A stretch of DNA of 64,000 bases from Streptomyces sp. Ru62. Its GTDB lineage: Bacteria; Actinomycetota; Actinomycetes; Streptomycetales; Streptomycetaceae. Positions within the stretch are counted from its first letter, which is position 1, and each line of letters starts with the position of its first letter. Made by a program: the position numbers and the translations under genes. This document shows, piece after piece, positions 6,626 to 15,094 of this stretch. The stretch lies in the NCBI RefSeq assembly GCF_002920615.1, contig NZ_PQSU01000005.1, forward strand, positions 62,001 through 126,000, read 5' to 3'. The notes under the pieces are model-generated. The model did no database searches. It saw only the letters and a list, made by a program, of their open reading frames with translations, and was not told the DNA's origin.

Positions 6626-8821
6626 TCACCGCGCCCCCAGGACGAGGACGCGGTCTTCTCCGGCGACGAGGTCGAGCGGCTCGGCGCCGGAGGAAGTCCG
6701 CAGTTCGACGCGGCCGGTGCGGTGGGGGCGCAGGACGGCCCGGGCGCCGTCCGGGCCCCAGGCGAGGTCGATCTCCGCACCGAACCGGGTGCGCACGCCC
6801 CGCAGTTCACCGCACGGGCACCCGTCCGGGACGGCGGGCAGCAGGACGAGCCGGTCCGCGGTGGACTGGACGAGCATCTCGATCAGCACGCCGGGCAGGG
6901 TGTGCGCGGCGTCCGCGTTGTAGACGTTCCGGCCCGGGTAGTGGGCGCTCATCAGGGAGGCGTGGAAGAAGTCGCCGTCGAGGACCCGGCGCAGGGCCTG
7001 GGCGGCGCGGCCCGCGTCACCGAGCCGGGCGGCGATCAGGGCGTGGTGCAGATGGCCGTGGGCGGAGTCGTTCCCGGGGCCGCGCAGTGCGAGCGCCCGC
7101 TGGGCGGCGGCGGCCAGGCGCGGGGTGCCGTACGGGGTGATCTCCTCCAGCGGCCAGCAGCCGTACAGGTGGCTGAGGTGGCGGTGGTCGTAGCTGTCGT
7201 CGAGTCCGGGCCAGGCCCATTCGGCGAGGGCGCCGTCGGCGTTGACGCGGTGCGGGGGCAGCCGGTCGGCCAGGGACCGCCACCTTCCGGCGAGTCCGGG
7301 GTGGTAGCGGGCCGCGGTGAGCAGGGTGTGGCGGGCGGCCGAGAGGTCCATGGCCGCGTTGACCGCGCCCCAGCTGCCGTTGGCGGGCCGGTTCTCGGGC
7401 GAGTAGGAGGGCACGACGACGAGGTGGCCGTCGGCGTCGGTGCGGGTGAGGAAGTCCTCGTAGAAGAGAGCCGCCTCGGCGAGGGCGGCGGCGGTGCGCG
7501 GATCCCGCTCGCCACGGATCTCGTCGTGGTCGACCAGCGGTTTGAGCAGCCAGTCGGCGCCGGCGGTCCACAGGTGCAGCGGGTACTCACGGCTGAAGTG
7601 GTACGCCAGCCCCGACTCGCCGTCGGTGTGCGAGGGCGCGACGGCACCCCGGGTGCCGAAGATCGCCCGGGCGTTGGCCCGCCAGTCGGGAAGCTGCCGT
7701 TCGACCAGCGTGGCCAGCGCCTCGGTGACCTCGGGCAGGGCGGCGGCGGGTGCGGAGGCGGTCTGGAGGTTGAGGTTGGCGTTCGTGGTGAACGCGCCCG
7801 ACCAGGCGGTGTCCCAGTCGCCGGTCCACAGGCCGGTGAGCCGGGGCGGGAGCAGGCCGCTGCTGGAGAGCAGGTGGTAGCGCCCGGCGGCGAACAGCCG
7901 CTCCAGCAGGGCCGGGCTGTGCGGGCGCCTCAGCAGCTCGGAGCCGGGCAGGGCGCGCTCGGCCGGGTCGGCGCCGAGATCGAGACCCACCCGCAGATAG
8001 GCGGTGCGGTGCCGCTCCAGATGGCTGGCGAGGAGGCTGTCGTACGGCCGCTCGGTGCCGTCGAGCAGGTCCTGGAGCAGCCGGGCCTCGGCGGTGACGT
8101 CCGCCTCGCCGGTGTGCCGGCGCACCCGGGTGAGCAGCAGCACGGAGCGGGCGCCGGTGACGCGGACGCCCGGCGGGACGAGTTCGGTCCGGCCACCGGA
8201 GACGGCGACGAGGGTCACACCGGTGTAGGCGCGGTCGCTGTCCGGGTAGCGGGCGCGCAGGCTCAGCAGGGCGCCCTCGGGGGTGAGCAGCGTGCCGTGG
8301 CCGACGCGCAGCCCGGCCGGGGCGCCCCGCAGCCGGTGGTCCAGGCGGATGTCGAGGTCGCCCCCGGTGATCTCGTGCACGATCACGTCGTCGGCACGGG
8401 AGACGAAGACGCGGCTGACGGCGGAGGGGCGGGCGGCCGTGACCTCGCCGGTGGTGAAGTCGACGGCCCGGCGCAGGCCGCCGTGGCCGCCGGCCGCCGC
8501 TCCGCGCAGCCGGATCCGGAAGGCGGGGTGGAAGGGCTGCACCCACTGGAGCGGGCGGCCGTCCGTGAACCCCTCGGCGGCGGTGAGGTCACCGGCGAGC
8601 AACCGCGTCCGCACCGCCGGGAGCTGGGCGGCCAGCCGGGGCGGCCGGGCGTGCTCGGCTCCGTTGGGGCGGACCAGGGTGTGATGGGTGACGACGACCC
8701 GCTCATCGTTCGGGTCGCCGGACACGAGAACGCCGTGCCGGCCGTTGCCGCTCAGGAAGGCGTCCTCCCAGCGGGCGGCCGGGGCCGGCTCCCAGGTGCC
8801 GTGGACCGGCGTGCGGCTCAT
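6626..8821 (-). CDS. GH95 alpha-L-fucosidase
   Basis: A 731-residue inverting glycosidase of family 95, which removes Fuc(alpha1-2)Gal ends. It has an N-terminal beta-sandwich (LSGNGRHGVLVSG), an (alpha/alpha)6 barrel and a C-terminal beta domain. Family landmarks are GLWTGDWDTAWSG followed by NANLNLQ (Asn347, Asn349, Asn351) and PSYSPEN (Glu476, equivalent to the catalytic acid). The segment that usually reads near IDGNFG is NADAAHTLPG here, so the pocket has diverged. No signal peptide. Its ATG overlaps the GH42 stop as ATGA, showing tight coupling. Role: removing terminal fucose from imported fucogalactoxyloglucan oligosaccharides (inferred from context). Confidence 0.85.
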   Translation of the reverse strand: MSRTPVHGTWEPAPAARWEDAFLSGNGRHGVLVSGDPNDERVVVTHHTLVRPNGAEHARPPRLAAQLPAVRTRLLAGDLTAAEGFTDGRPLQWVQPFHPAFRIRLRGAAAGGHGGLRRAVDFTTGEVTAARPSAVSRVFVSRADDVIVHEITGGDLDIRLDHRLRGAPAGLRVGHGTLLTPEGALLSLRARYPDSDRAYTGVTLVAVSGGRTELVPPGVRVTGARSVLLLTRVRRHTGEADVTAEARLLQDLLDGTERPYDSLLASHLERHRTAYLRVGLDLGADPAERALPGSELLRRPHSPALLERLFAAGRYHLLSSSGLLPPRLTGLWTGDWDTAWSGAFTTNANLNLQTASAPAAALPEVTEALATLVERQLPDWRANARAIFGTRGAVAPSHTDGESGLAYHFSREYPLHLWTAGADWLLKPLVDHDEIRGERDPRTAAALAEAALFYEDFLTRTDADGHLVVVPSYSPENRPANGSWGAVNAAMDLSAARHTLLTAARYHPGLAGRWRSLADRLPPHRVNADGALAEWAWPGLDDSYDHRHLSHLYGCWPLEEITPYGTPRLAAAAQRALALRGPGNDSAHGHLHHALIAARLGDAGRAAQALRRVLDGDFFHASLMSAHYPGRNVYNADAAHTLPGVLIEMLVQSTADRLVLLPAVPDGCPCGELRGVRTRFGAEIDLAWGPDGARAVLRPHRTGRVELRTSSGAEPLDLVAGEDRVLVLGAR

Positions 8822-10788
8822 GACCGCAGCACCGCCACGCCGTAGCGGCCGAGGGTGACCGCGTCCGTGACGTCGGTGTCGCCGAGCAGTTCGCGATGGG
8901 CGCCGGGTACCTGGACGGTGACCGGCTCCCGCCCGTGGTTCAGCAGGAACAGCAGCTCGCCCCGGCGCACCGCCTCCACGGCCGGCGGGAGCCCGTCCAG
9001 CACCGGACGCACCCCCGCCCCGGCGGCGATGCCGGCCAGCAGGGAGCGCAGCGCCTCCGGCTCGGGCAGCGTGGAGAGGTACCAGGCGCGGCCCCGGCGC
9101 AGCACGGCGGGCATCCCGTCCAGCTCACCGCCCAGGTACGGCACGGTCTCGGCGGCCCCGGGCTCCGGCTCGATCTCCTCCGACCAGAGCGTCCCCCGGA
9201 AGCCCTCGCAGGCCACGGTCTCCCCCGCCTCCAGCGGCCACCACTCGTGCAGGGTGCGGATGCCGAACAGCTCGCGCAGCCGGGCGTCCATCCCGCCGGT
9301 CCGGACCCGGTCGTCCTCGTCGGCGACCCCGGTGAGGAAGCCGCAGACGAGGGTGCCGCCGCCCCGGACGTACGCGAGGAGGTTGGTGACGGCGGCGTCG
9401 GTGAGCAGGTACAGCTGCGGTGCGACGACGAGCCGGTAGCCGGACAGATCGTGTTCCGGGTGGGCGAAGTCGGTGGTGAGGTGGGACTCCCACAGGGCCC
9501 GGTGCCAGGCGGTCAGCACCTGCGGAAGGTCCACCAGCGTCGACAGCCGCCCTTCGTGGTCACCGGCCCACCAGGAGTGCCAGTCGTGCAGCACGGCCAC
9601 CTCGGCGGCGATCGGGCGGCCGGCCACGTCCGGGGAGAGCCGGGCGAGTTCCGCGCCGAGCTGTCTGACCTCCTGATACGTGCGCCCCTCCGCCCCCGCG
9701 TGTCCGACCATGCCGGAGTGGAACTTCTCGGCGCCCTGCCGGGACTGGCGCCACTGGAAGTAGCAGACGGCGTCGGCGCCCCGGGCGACGGCCTGGAAGG
9801 ACCACAGGCGGTTGAGGCCGCGCGGCTTGGGGTGGTTGACGCCCCGCCAGTTGACCGGCCCGGCCGCCTGCTCCATCAGCATCCAGGGCCCGCGCGCCTG
9901 AGACCGGGTGAGGTCCTGCACGAGGGCGCCGCGCTGTGCGCCCAGCGGATCGCGCGGGTCGGGGTAGAGGTCGACGGAGACGACGTCCTCCTCCTCGGCC
10001 CAGCGCCAGCCGTCCTGCCCGGTCCACAGCGGCATGAAGTTGGTGGTGACCGGGATGTGCGGGGTGTGCCGGCGGACGATGTCCCGCTCGGCGGTGTAGC
10101 ACTCCAGGAGCATGTCGGAGGTGAACCGCCGGAAGTCCAGCACCTGGCCCGGGTTCTTCAGGTAGTGGGCGCGCCGCGGCGGCAGGATGCCGTCCCAGGT
10201 GTCGTAGCCCTGGCTCCAGAAGGCGGTGCCCCAGGCCGAGTTGAGGGCGTCGAGGGTGCCGTACCGCGCGCGCAGCCAGCGGCGGAACGCGGCGGCGGCC
10301 TCGTCGCCGTGGTCGAAGGTGCAGTACTCGTTGTTGATGTGCCACAGGGTGAGGGCGGGGTGGCCGGCGTAGCGGGCGGCCAGGTCCTCGGTGATGGCGG
10401 CGGCGTACCGGCGGTAGGTGGCGCTGGAGTGCGAGAAGTGCTGCCGGCCGCCCCACCACTCGGTCCGCCCGTCGGCGTCCCGGGGCAGGGTGTCCGGGTG
10501 CAGGCGGCCCATCCAGGGCGGTGGCGAGGAGGTGGGCGTGGCGAGGACGACCCCGATGCCGTGGGCGTGCAGGAGGTCCATCAGCCGGTCCAGCCAGCCG
10601 AACTCGCGTGCGCCCGGCTCGGGTTCGAGTTTCGACCAGGAGAAGACGCCGAGCGTGACGGAGGTGACCCGGGCGTCCTTCATCAGCCGGACGTCGTCCT
10701 GCCAGGTCTCCTCCGGCCACTGCTCGGGGTTGTAGTCGCCGCCGAAGAGGACGCGGCCCCGGGTGGCGTCGGCGAGGGTCGGTCTCAC
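8818..10788 (-). CDS. GH42 beta-galactosidase
   Basis: A 656-residue cytoplasmic glycosidase of family 42. The N-terminal barrel carries GGDYNPEQWP at residues 16-25, the acid/base motif HINNEYCTF (Glu154) and the nucleophile motif LMEQAAGPVNW (Glu306). The trimerisation domain (about 380-600) and a short C-terminal beta domain follow. Length is normal for GH42. Start GTG 10788 overlaps the GH74 stop (GTGA), and its own stop overlaps the GH95 start (ATGA). The expected role is releasing beta-1,2-galactose from the xylose branch after GH95 has removed fucose. GH42 enzymes in other clusters act on beta-1,4 or beta-1,3 galactosides, so linkage specificity is inferred from context. Confidence 0.9.
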   Translation of the reverse strand: MRPTLADATRGRVLFGGDYNPEQWPEETWQDDVRLMKDARVTSVTLGVFSWSKLEPEPGAREFGWLDRLMDLLHAHGIGVVLATPTSSPPPWMGRLHPDTLPRDADGRTEWWGGRQHFSHSSATYRRYAAAITEDLAARYAGHPALTLWHINNEYCTFDHGDEAAAAFRRWLRARYGTLDALNSAWGTAFWSQGYDTWDGILPPRRAHYLKNPGQVLDFRRFTSDMLLECYTAERDIVRRHTPHIPVTTNFMPLWTGQDGWRWAEEEDVVSVDLYPDPRDPLGAQRGALVQDLTRSQARGPWMLMEQAAGPVNWRGVNHPKPRGLNRLWSFQAVARGADAVCYFQWRQSRQGAEKFHSGMVGHAGAEGRTYQEVRQLGAELARLSPDVAGRPIAAEVAVLHDWHSWWAGDHEGRLSTLVDLPQVLTAWHRALWESHLTTDFAHPEHDLSGYRLVVAPQLYLLTDAAVTNLLAYVRGGGTLVCGFLTGVADEDDRVRTGGMDARLRELFGIRTLHEWWPLEAGETVACEGFRGTLWSEEIEPEPGAAETVPYLGGELDGMPAVLRRGRAWYLSTLPEPEALRSLLAGIAAGAGVRPVLDGLPPAVEAVRRGELLFLLNHGREPVTVQVPGAHRELLGDTDVTDAVTLGRYGVAVLRS

Positions 10789-12947
10789 GCGGGCTCCCCG
10801 TACTGGATGCCCCGCCCGTTGGTGGCGAGGTAGACCCGGCCGTGGACGCGCGGGTCGCCGGTGACCGCCTGCCCGGTCCAGCCCCACTGGTGGGCGTCGT
10901 CGTTGACACGGACCCAGGTGCGGGCCTCGTCGTCGGAGCGCAGGACGGCGGGGGCCGAGTCGGTGACGCCGACCAGGTAGACCGCCGGGTAACGGGCGCC
11001 GGGCGCCGCCTTGCCGAACCCGAGGGTGTGTCCGGCCCTGACCCCGCCGACCTTCGCGAAGCGCGCCCCGCCGTCGGTGGACCGGTACAGCCCGTTCTCC
11101 TTGGTGCACAGCCACAGGTCGCCGGTCCGCCCGGGCGCCGCGGCCAGCTGGAACTGGCTGTCCCCTGACGGCAGTCCGGTGGCGCGGGCGGTGAAGGTAC
11201 GGCCGTGGTCGGTGCTGGCGTGCAGGGTTCCGGTGTAGGCGTCGTAGGCGTAGAAGACGGCGGGGTCGACGGGATCGGCGACCGGTGTGGCCCCCTGGGG
11301 ACAGGTGGGCACCTCGCTCCAGCCGGCGCCGCCGTCCGCCGACCGGTGGGCCGGCCCGTGCACGAAGGTCCACAGCAGCACGCCGCCGTCGGCGCTGACG
11401 GCGATCGGGCCGGGGGCGTCCTTGGCCGGGGCGGGCTGGGCGGGGAAGGGCGCCCAGGTGCGTCCGCCGTCGGCCGAGAAGGCACCGTTGCCGTGGTCGC
11501 CCCACCCGGTGCGGACGACGTACGACGGTTTCGCCGCCGCCAGCGCGAGGCCGGTGGCCGTGCCGAAGACGGGGTTCGTGGCCATGCCGCGCTTCGGGGA
11601 CGCGGTGAGCCGCTCGTGGTGGAGCACCCCGATGTCCCCGTTACCGCTGATCAGGTGCGCCTCTCCGGCCGGTGGCGAGATCAGCTGCCGTACGGAGGTC
11701 TCCTCCAGGCCGCGGACGCGGGGCGCCCAGTGGACGAGGTCGCGGGTGCCGTAGACGGTGGCGCCGGTGCCGAAGAGGACGTGCGCGCTGTCGTAGGGGT
11801 CGACGGCGACGGCCTGGATCCACCAGCCGAACTTGGGCTCGTCCTCACCCCAGGTGAGGTAGGGCGTCTCGGAGACGTCGAGGACGGCGGTGTCCTTGAG
11901 GGAGACCCAGCTGCGGCCGCCGTCGATGCTCCGGTACAGGGTGTCGACGGCGGCCCAGCGGTTGTTGGTGGAGACGACGACGGTGCCCGGGCGGCGGGCG
12001 GCCACGGCGACTCCGCCGTAGCCGAAGGTGTCGGTGCCGCCCGGGACGGCCGGGGTGACGTCGGTCCAGGTGCCGGTCGCGGTGTCCAGCTTGTGCACGC
12101 TGCCGGTGGTCTGGCCGTTGGGGCCGGGCGCGTCGGCGTACGTCACGTACAGCGCGCGGGTGTGGGGGTCGTGGGCGGCGCGGACCGGGACCTTGGCGGA
12201 GGCGCCGGTGGGCTGTCCGGGGACGGGTTCCCAGGTGGTGCCGTCGGTGGTGCGGTACAGGTTCGGGTGCGCGGGGGTGCCGTCGCCGTCGCCCCAGCCG
12301 GCGTGGACGGTCCGGCCGGCGGCGAGCAGCAGGGTGACGCCCTGGCCGCTGTCGGTGGGGGTGACCGGGAAACCGGCCTGCCGCACCCAGGTGGCGCCCC
12401 TGTCGGTGGACTTGAGGAGGCCGTCGTGGCGGGTGCCGAGCCAGAGGGTGTCGCTGTCGCGGGGGTCGACGAGGAGGCGTTCACCGGTGCCGCGTCCGTC
12501 CTCGTTCGCGCCGAGGCGTACGGGGAGGTCGGTGCGGTGCCAGGTGCCGCCGCGGTCCTCGGAGCGCAGGAGGGCGCCGTTGCCGGCCCAGGGCTGGGCG
12601 TAGGTACCGAGGGCCAGGTACAGCCGGTCGGGGTGGGCCGGGTCGACCGCCAGGGCCTCCACGCCGAGCAGGTTCCAGTCGTCCCAGCCGAGGTGGTCGG
12701 TGAGGGGGGTCCAGCGGGCCGTGTCCTGGTCCCAGCGGTAGGCGCCGCCGATGTCCGTGCGGGCGTAGGCGAGGCCGGGGGTGGTGGGGTGGAAGAGGAT
12801 GCCGGTGACGAATCCGGTGCCGCCGATCACCACGGTGCGCCAGCGGTACGCCCGCCGCTCGGCCGGGACCGCGTGGACGGGGGCGGGGAGACCGGCGAGC
12901 GCGGCGCCGGCCGCCGTTGCGGCGAGGACGGTTCTGCGGGTGGGCAT
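10785..12947 (-). CDS. Secreted GH74 xyloglucanase
   Basis: A 720-residue exported endo-xyloglucanase-type protein. A Tat-like signal (RRTVLAATAAGAALAGLPAPVHA) leads into two seven-bladed beta-propellers built of repeated motifs such as SEDRGGTW, STDRGATW, SIDGGRSW and SADGGRTW. The two catalytic aspartates of family 74 are in ARTDIGGAYRW (Asp65) and GNGDIGVLHH (Asp438). No carbohydrate-binding module is attached, unlike many GH74 proteins. ATG 12947 has AGAGG upstream. It is the first hydrolase of the operon, separated from the permease genes by 183 bp, and is coupled to GH42 by GTGA. Role: cutting polymeric xyloglucan outside the cell into oligosaccharides for import. Confidence 0.92.
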   Translation of the reverse strand: MPTRRTVLAATAAGAALAGLPAPVHAVPAERRAYRWRTVVIGGTGFVTGILFHPTTPGLAYARTDIGGAYRWDQDTARWTPLTDHLGWDDWNLLGVEALAVDPAHPDRLYLALGTYAQPWAGNGALLRSEDRGGTWHRTDLPVRLGANEDGRGTGERLLVDPRDSDTLWLGTRHDGLLKSTDRGATWVRQAGFPVTPTDSGQGVTLLLAAGRTVHAGWGDGDGTPAHPNLYRTTDGTTWEPVPGQPTGASAKVPVRAAHDPHTRALYVTYADAPGPNGQTTGSVHKLDTATGTWTDVTPAVPGGTDTFGYGGVAVAARRPGTVVVSTNNRWAAVDTLYRSIDGGRSWVSLKDTAVLDVSETPYLTWGEDEPKFGWWIQAVAVDPYDSAHVLFGTGATVYGTRDLVHWAPRVRGLEETSVRQLISPPAGEAHLISGNGDIGVLHHERLTASPKRGMATNPVFGTATGLALAAAKPSYVVRTGWGDHGNGAFSADGGRTWAPFPAQPAPAKDAPGPIAVSADGGVLLWTFVHGPAHRSADGGAGWSEVPTCPQGATPVADPVDPAVFYAYDAYTGTLHASTDHGRTFTARATGLPSGDSQFQLAAAPGRTGDLWLCTKENGLYRSTDGGARFAKVGGVRAGHTLGFGKAAPGARYPAVYLVGVTDSAPAVLRSDDEARTWVRVNDDAHQWGWTGQAVTGDPRVHGRVYLATNGRGIQYGEPA

Positions 12948-13046
12948 GGGGATACCTCTGTTGGGGTGTCTTGGTCGGTGGTCCGGTACTGGTGCTGGGC
13001 GAGGTGGGGACGCTTGCCGCGAAGCCGACGCCGGCTGCGGCTCCCC

Positions 13047-13089
13047 AGGGGCGCGGGGAACTGCGCGAGCAACCCCCACCCACCCGCAG
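13047..13089. repeat. Dispersed intergenic repeat, copy 1
   Basis: The 22-bp core (aggggcgcggggaactgcgc plus GA, 13047-13068) and a C-rich tail ending cccgcag are shared with a second copy at 55259. It lies in the 183-bp gap inside the operon between the permease and GH74. From general knowledge this sequence is a frequent dispersed intergenic element in Streptomyces genomes. It might act in RNA processing between the importer and hydrolase parts of the operon. Confidence 0.6.
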
Positions 13090-13130
13090 TCGCCGACGAG
13101 ACCGCACCGCCCCTCCGCGGAGACGCCCCG

Positions 13131-14084
13131 TCACCCCTTCACCGCCCCCGTCAGCATCCCCTTGCGGAAATGCTTCTGGACGAACGGCGACAGCACGGCG
13201 ACCGGCAGCAGGGCGAGCACCATCACCGCCATCTGGATGGCCAGCGGTGACAGCTGTCCGGTGTTGATCTGGGCCGACAGCCCCACCGGCCGTTCCTGCT
13301 TCTGCACCAGCTGGATCATCACGTTCTGCAGCGGCATCATCTTCTGGTCGGTCAGGTAGATCGACGCGTTGAACCAGGCGCTCCAGTACCCGACCGCGTA
13401 GAACAGCGTGATCACCGCCAGCACGGCCCGGGACAGCGGCAGCACGATCCGCCACAGGATCCGCCAGTCCCCCGCCCCGTCGATCCGCGCGCTGTCGACG
13501 AGTTCGGGCGAGATGCCCATGAAGAATCCGCGCAGCACGAGGATGTTGAAGACGCTGACGGCGCTGGGCAGAATCAGGGCCAGGTAGGTGTCGGTGAGGC
13601 CGAGCGCCTGGACCAGCAGGTACGTCGGGATCAGCCCCGCCCCGAAGAACATCGTCGCGAGCAGGGTCATCAGGATCCAACGGTGCCCCAGTGAGCCCCG
13701 GCGCGAGAGGCCGTAGGCGCACAGCACCGACACCGTCATGCTGAACACCGTGCCGACGAGTGTCACCCCGACGCTGACCAGCGCGGCCCGCTGCACCTGC
13801 CCGCCGCCGAGGAGTTCCTGGTAGGCGACGAACGTGATGCCCTTGGGGATCACCACCAGTCCGCCGGTGTCGTCGATGACCTTCTTCGGGGACAGGCTGG
13901 TGACCACCACGATCCACAGCGGGAACAGCACGGCGAAGCAGGCGATCCCGAGGACCAGCCCCTTGGCGGCGAGTCCGGCCTTCGCAGGCTCCTCCTCCCA
14001 GGACGGCCGGGGCGGGGCCGCCCACCGGCTCCGCCTCCCGTTCCGCTCCGGTTCCACGAGAGGCCGGTCGGCCACGGCGCTCAC
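13131..14084 (-). CDS. Sugar ABC transporter permease (CUT1, second subunit)
   Basis: A 317-residue integral membrane protein with six predicted membrane segments and the EAA-loop motif DSARIDGAGDWRILW, which contacts the ATPase. It resembles YtcP/LplC-type CUT1 permeases that carry oligosaccharides. GTG 14084 overlaps the stop of the first permease (GTGA). With 14081-15094 and 15091-16797 it forms an importer lacking its own ATPase gene; Streptomyces usually serve such importers with the shared ATPase MsiK (knowledge, not visible here). Probable substrate: xyloglucan oligosaccharides. Confidence 0.88.
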   Translation of the reverse strand: MSAVADRPLVEPERNGRRSRWAAPPRPSWEEEPAKAGLAAKGLVLGIACFAVLFPLWIVVVTSLSPKKVIDDTGGLVVIPKGITFVAYQELLGGGQVQRAALVSVGVTLVGTVFSMTVSVLCAYGLSRRGSLGHRWILMTLLATMFFGAGLIPTYLLVQALGLTDTYLALILPSAVSVFNILVLRGFFMGISPELVDSARIDGAGDWRILWRIVLPLSRAVLAVITLFYAVGYWSAWFNASIYLTDQKMMPLQNVMIQLVQKQERPVGLSAQINTGQLSPLAIQMAVMVLALLPVAVLSPFVQKHFRKGMLTGAVKG

Positions 14085-15094
14085 TTCTCGTACACCCCCT
14101 GCTCGCCCATGAGGTGGGCCACCTTGTTCGCCACGAGGACGAGGGTCAGTCCGACGACGCCCTTGATCAGGCCGGCCGCCGCCGCGTAGCTGAAGTCCTG
14201 GTTGCGGATGCCGTTCCACCACACGTAGGTGTCGAGCACCTCGGAGGCGTCCGGGCCGACCGCCTGCCGCTGGAGCAGGAACTGCTCGAAGCCGACGGTG
14301 AGGGCGTCGCCGACGCGCAGCACGAGCAGCAGGGCGATCACCGGCCGCAGCGCGGGCAGCGTGATGTGCCACATGCGGCGCCAGCGCCCGGCGCCGTCCA
14401 TCGCGGCGGCCTCGTACAGGTCGGTGGAGACGGCGGCGAGGGCCGCGAGGAAGACGATGACGCCCCAGCCCGCGTCCTTCCAGACCATCTGGGCCGTCAC
14501 CAGGTACTTGAAGACCGAGGGGTCGGTCATGACGTCGAAGCCGGAGTGCCCGTGTTCGCGCAGGGTCTGCGCGAGGACGCCGGCGCCGCCGAAGATCTGC
14601 TGGAAGACGGTGACGACCAGCACCCAGGAGAAGAAGTGCGGCAGGTACAGGACCGCCTGGGCGACCGCGCGCACCCGGGGCCGGATCACGCTGTTGACGA
14701 GCAGGGCCAGCGCGATCGGGACCGGGAAGTACAGCACGAGCTGGAGGAGGAACAGGACGAAGGTGTTCTGCACGGCGTGCCAGAACTCCGCGTCCTGGAA
14801 GACGCGTTGGAACTGCTCGAAGCCGACCCAGGGGCTCTGGAGGACGGCGACGAAGCCGTTGTCGCTGAGGTAGGGGTCGTAGTCCTGGAAGGCGACGACG
14901 TTGCCGAGGATCGGGACGTAGTTGAAGACCAGGAGCAGCAGGACGACGGGCAGGGTCATCAGGATGAGGGTGCGGTCGCGCCGGAACCTGATCCTCAGGC
15001 CGAGCTTCCGGCGTCCAGTGCCGGTGGAGGACACCACAGCGGCCCCCTCCCCCGCCTTCGCCCCGGCCCTGCTGCGGGGCACGGTGCTGGTCAC
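14081..15094 (-). CDS. Sugar ABC transporter permease (CUT1, first subunit)
   Basis: A 337-residue membrane protein. About 45 mainly hydrophilic residues precede six membrane segments, and the EAA motif is EAAAMDGAGRWRRMW. It is similar in layout to LplB/YteP-type permeases for complex oligosaccharides. GTG 15094 overlaps the stop of the substrate-binding lipoprotein (GTGA), and its stop overlaps the next permease start in the same way, so the three importer genes are translationally coupled. It forms the membrane heterodimer with the product of 13131-14084. Confidence 0.88.
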   Translation of the reverse strand: MTSTVPRSRAGAKAGEGAAVVSSTGTGRRKLGLRIRFRRDRTLILMTLPVVLLLLVFNYVPILGNVVAFQDYDPYLSDNGFVAVLQSPWVGFEQFQRVFQDAEFWHAVQNTFVLFLLQLVLYFPVPIALALLVNSVIRPRVRAVAQAVLYLPHFFSWVLVVTVFQQIFGGAGVLAQTLREHGHSGFDVMTDPSVFKYLVTAQMVWKDAGWGVIVFLAALAAVSTDLYEAAAMDGAGRWRRMWHITLPALRPVIALLLVLRVGDALTVGFEQFLLQRQAVGPDASEVLDTYVWWNGIRNQDFSYAAAAGLIKGVVGLTLVLVANKVAHLMGEQGVYEK

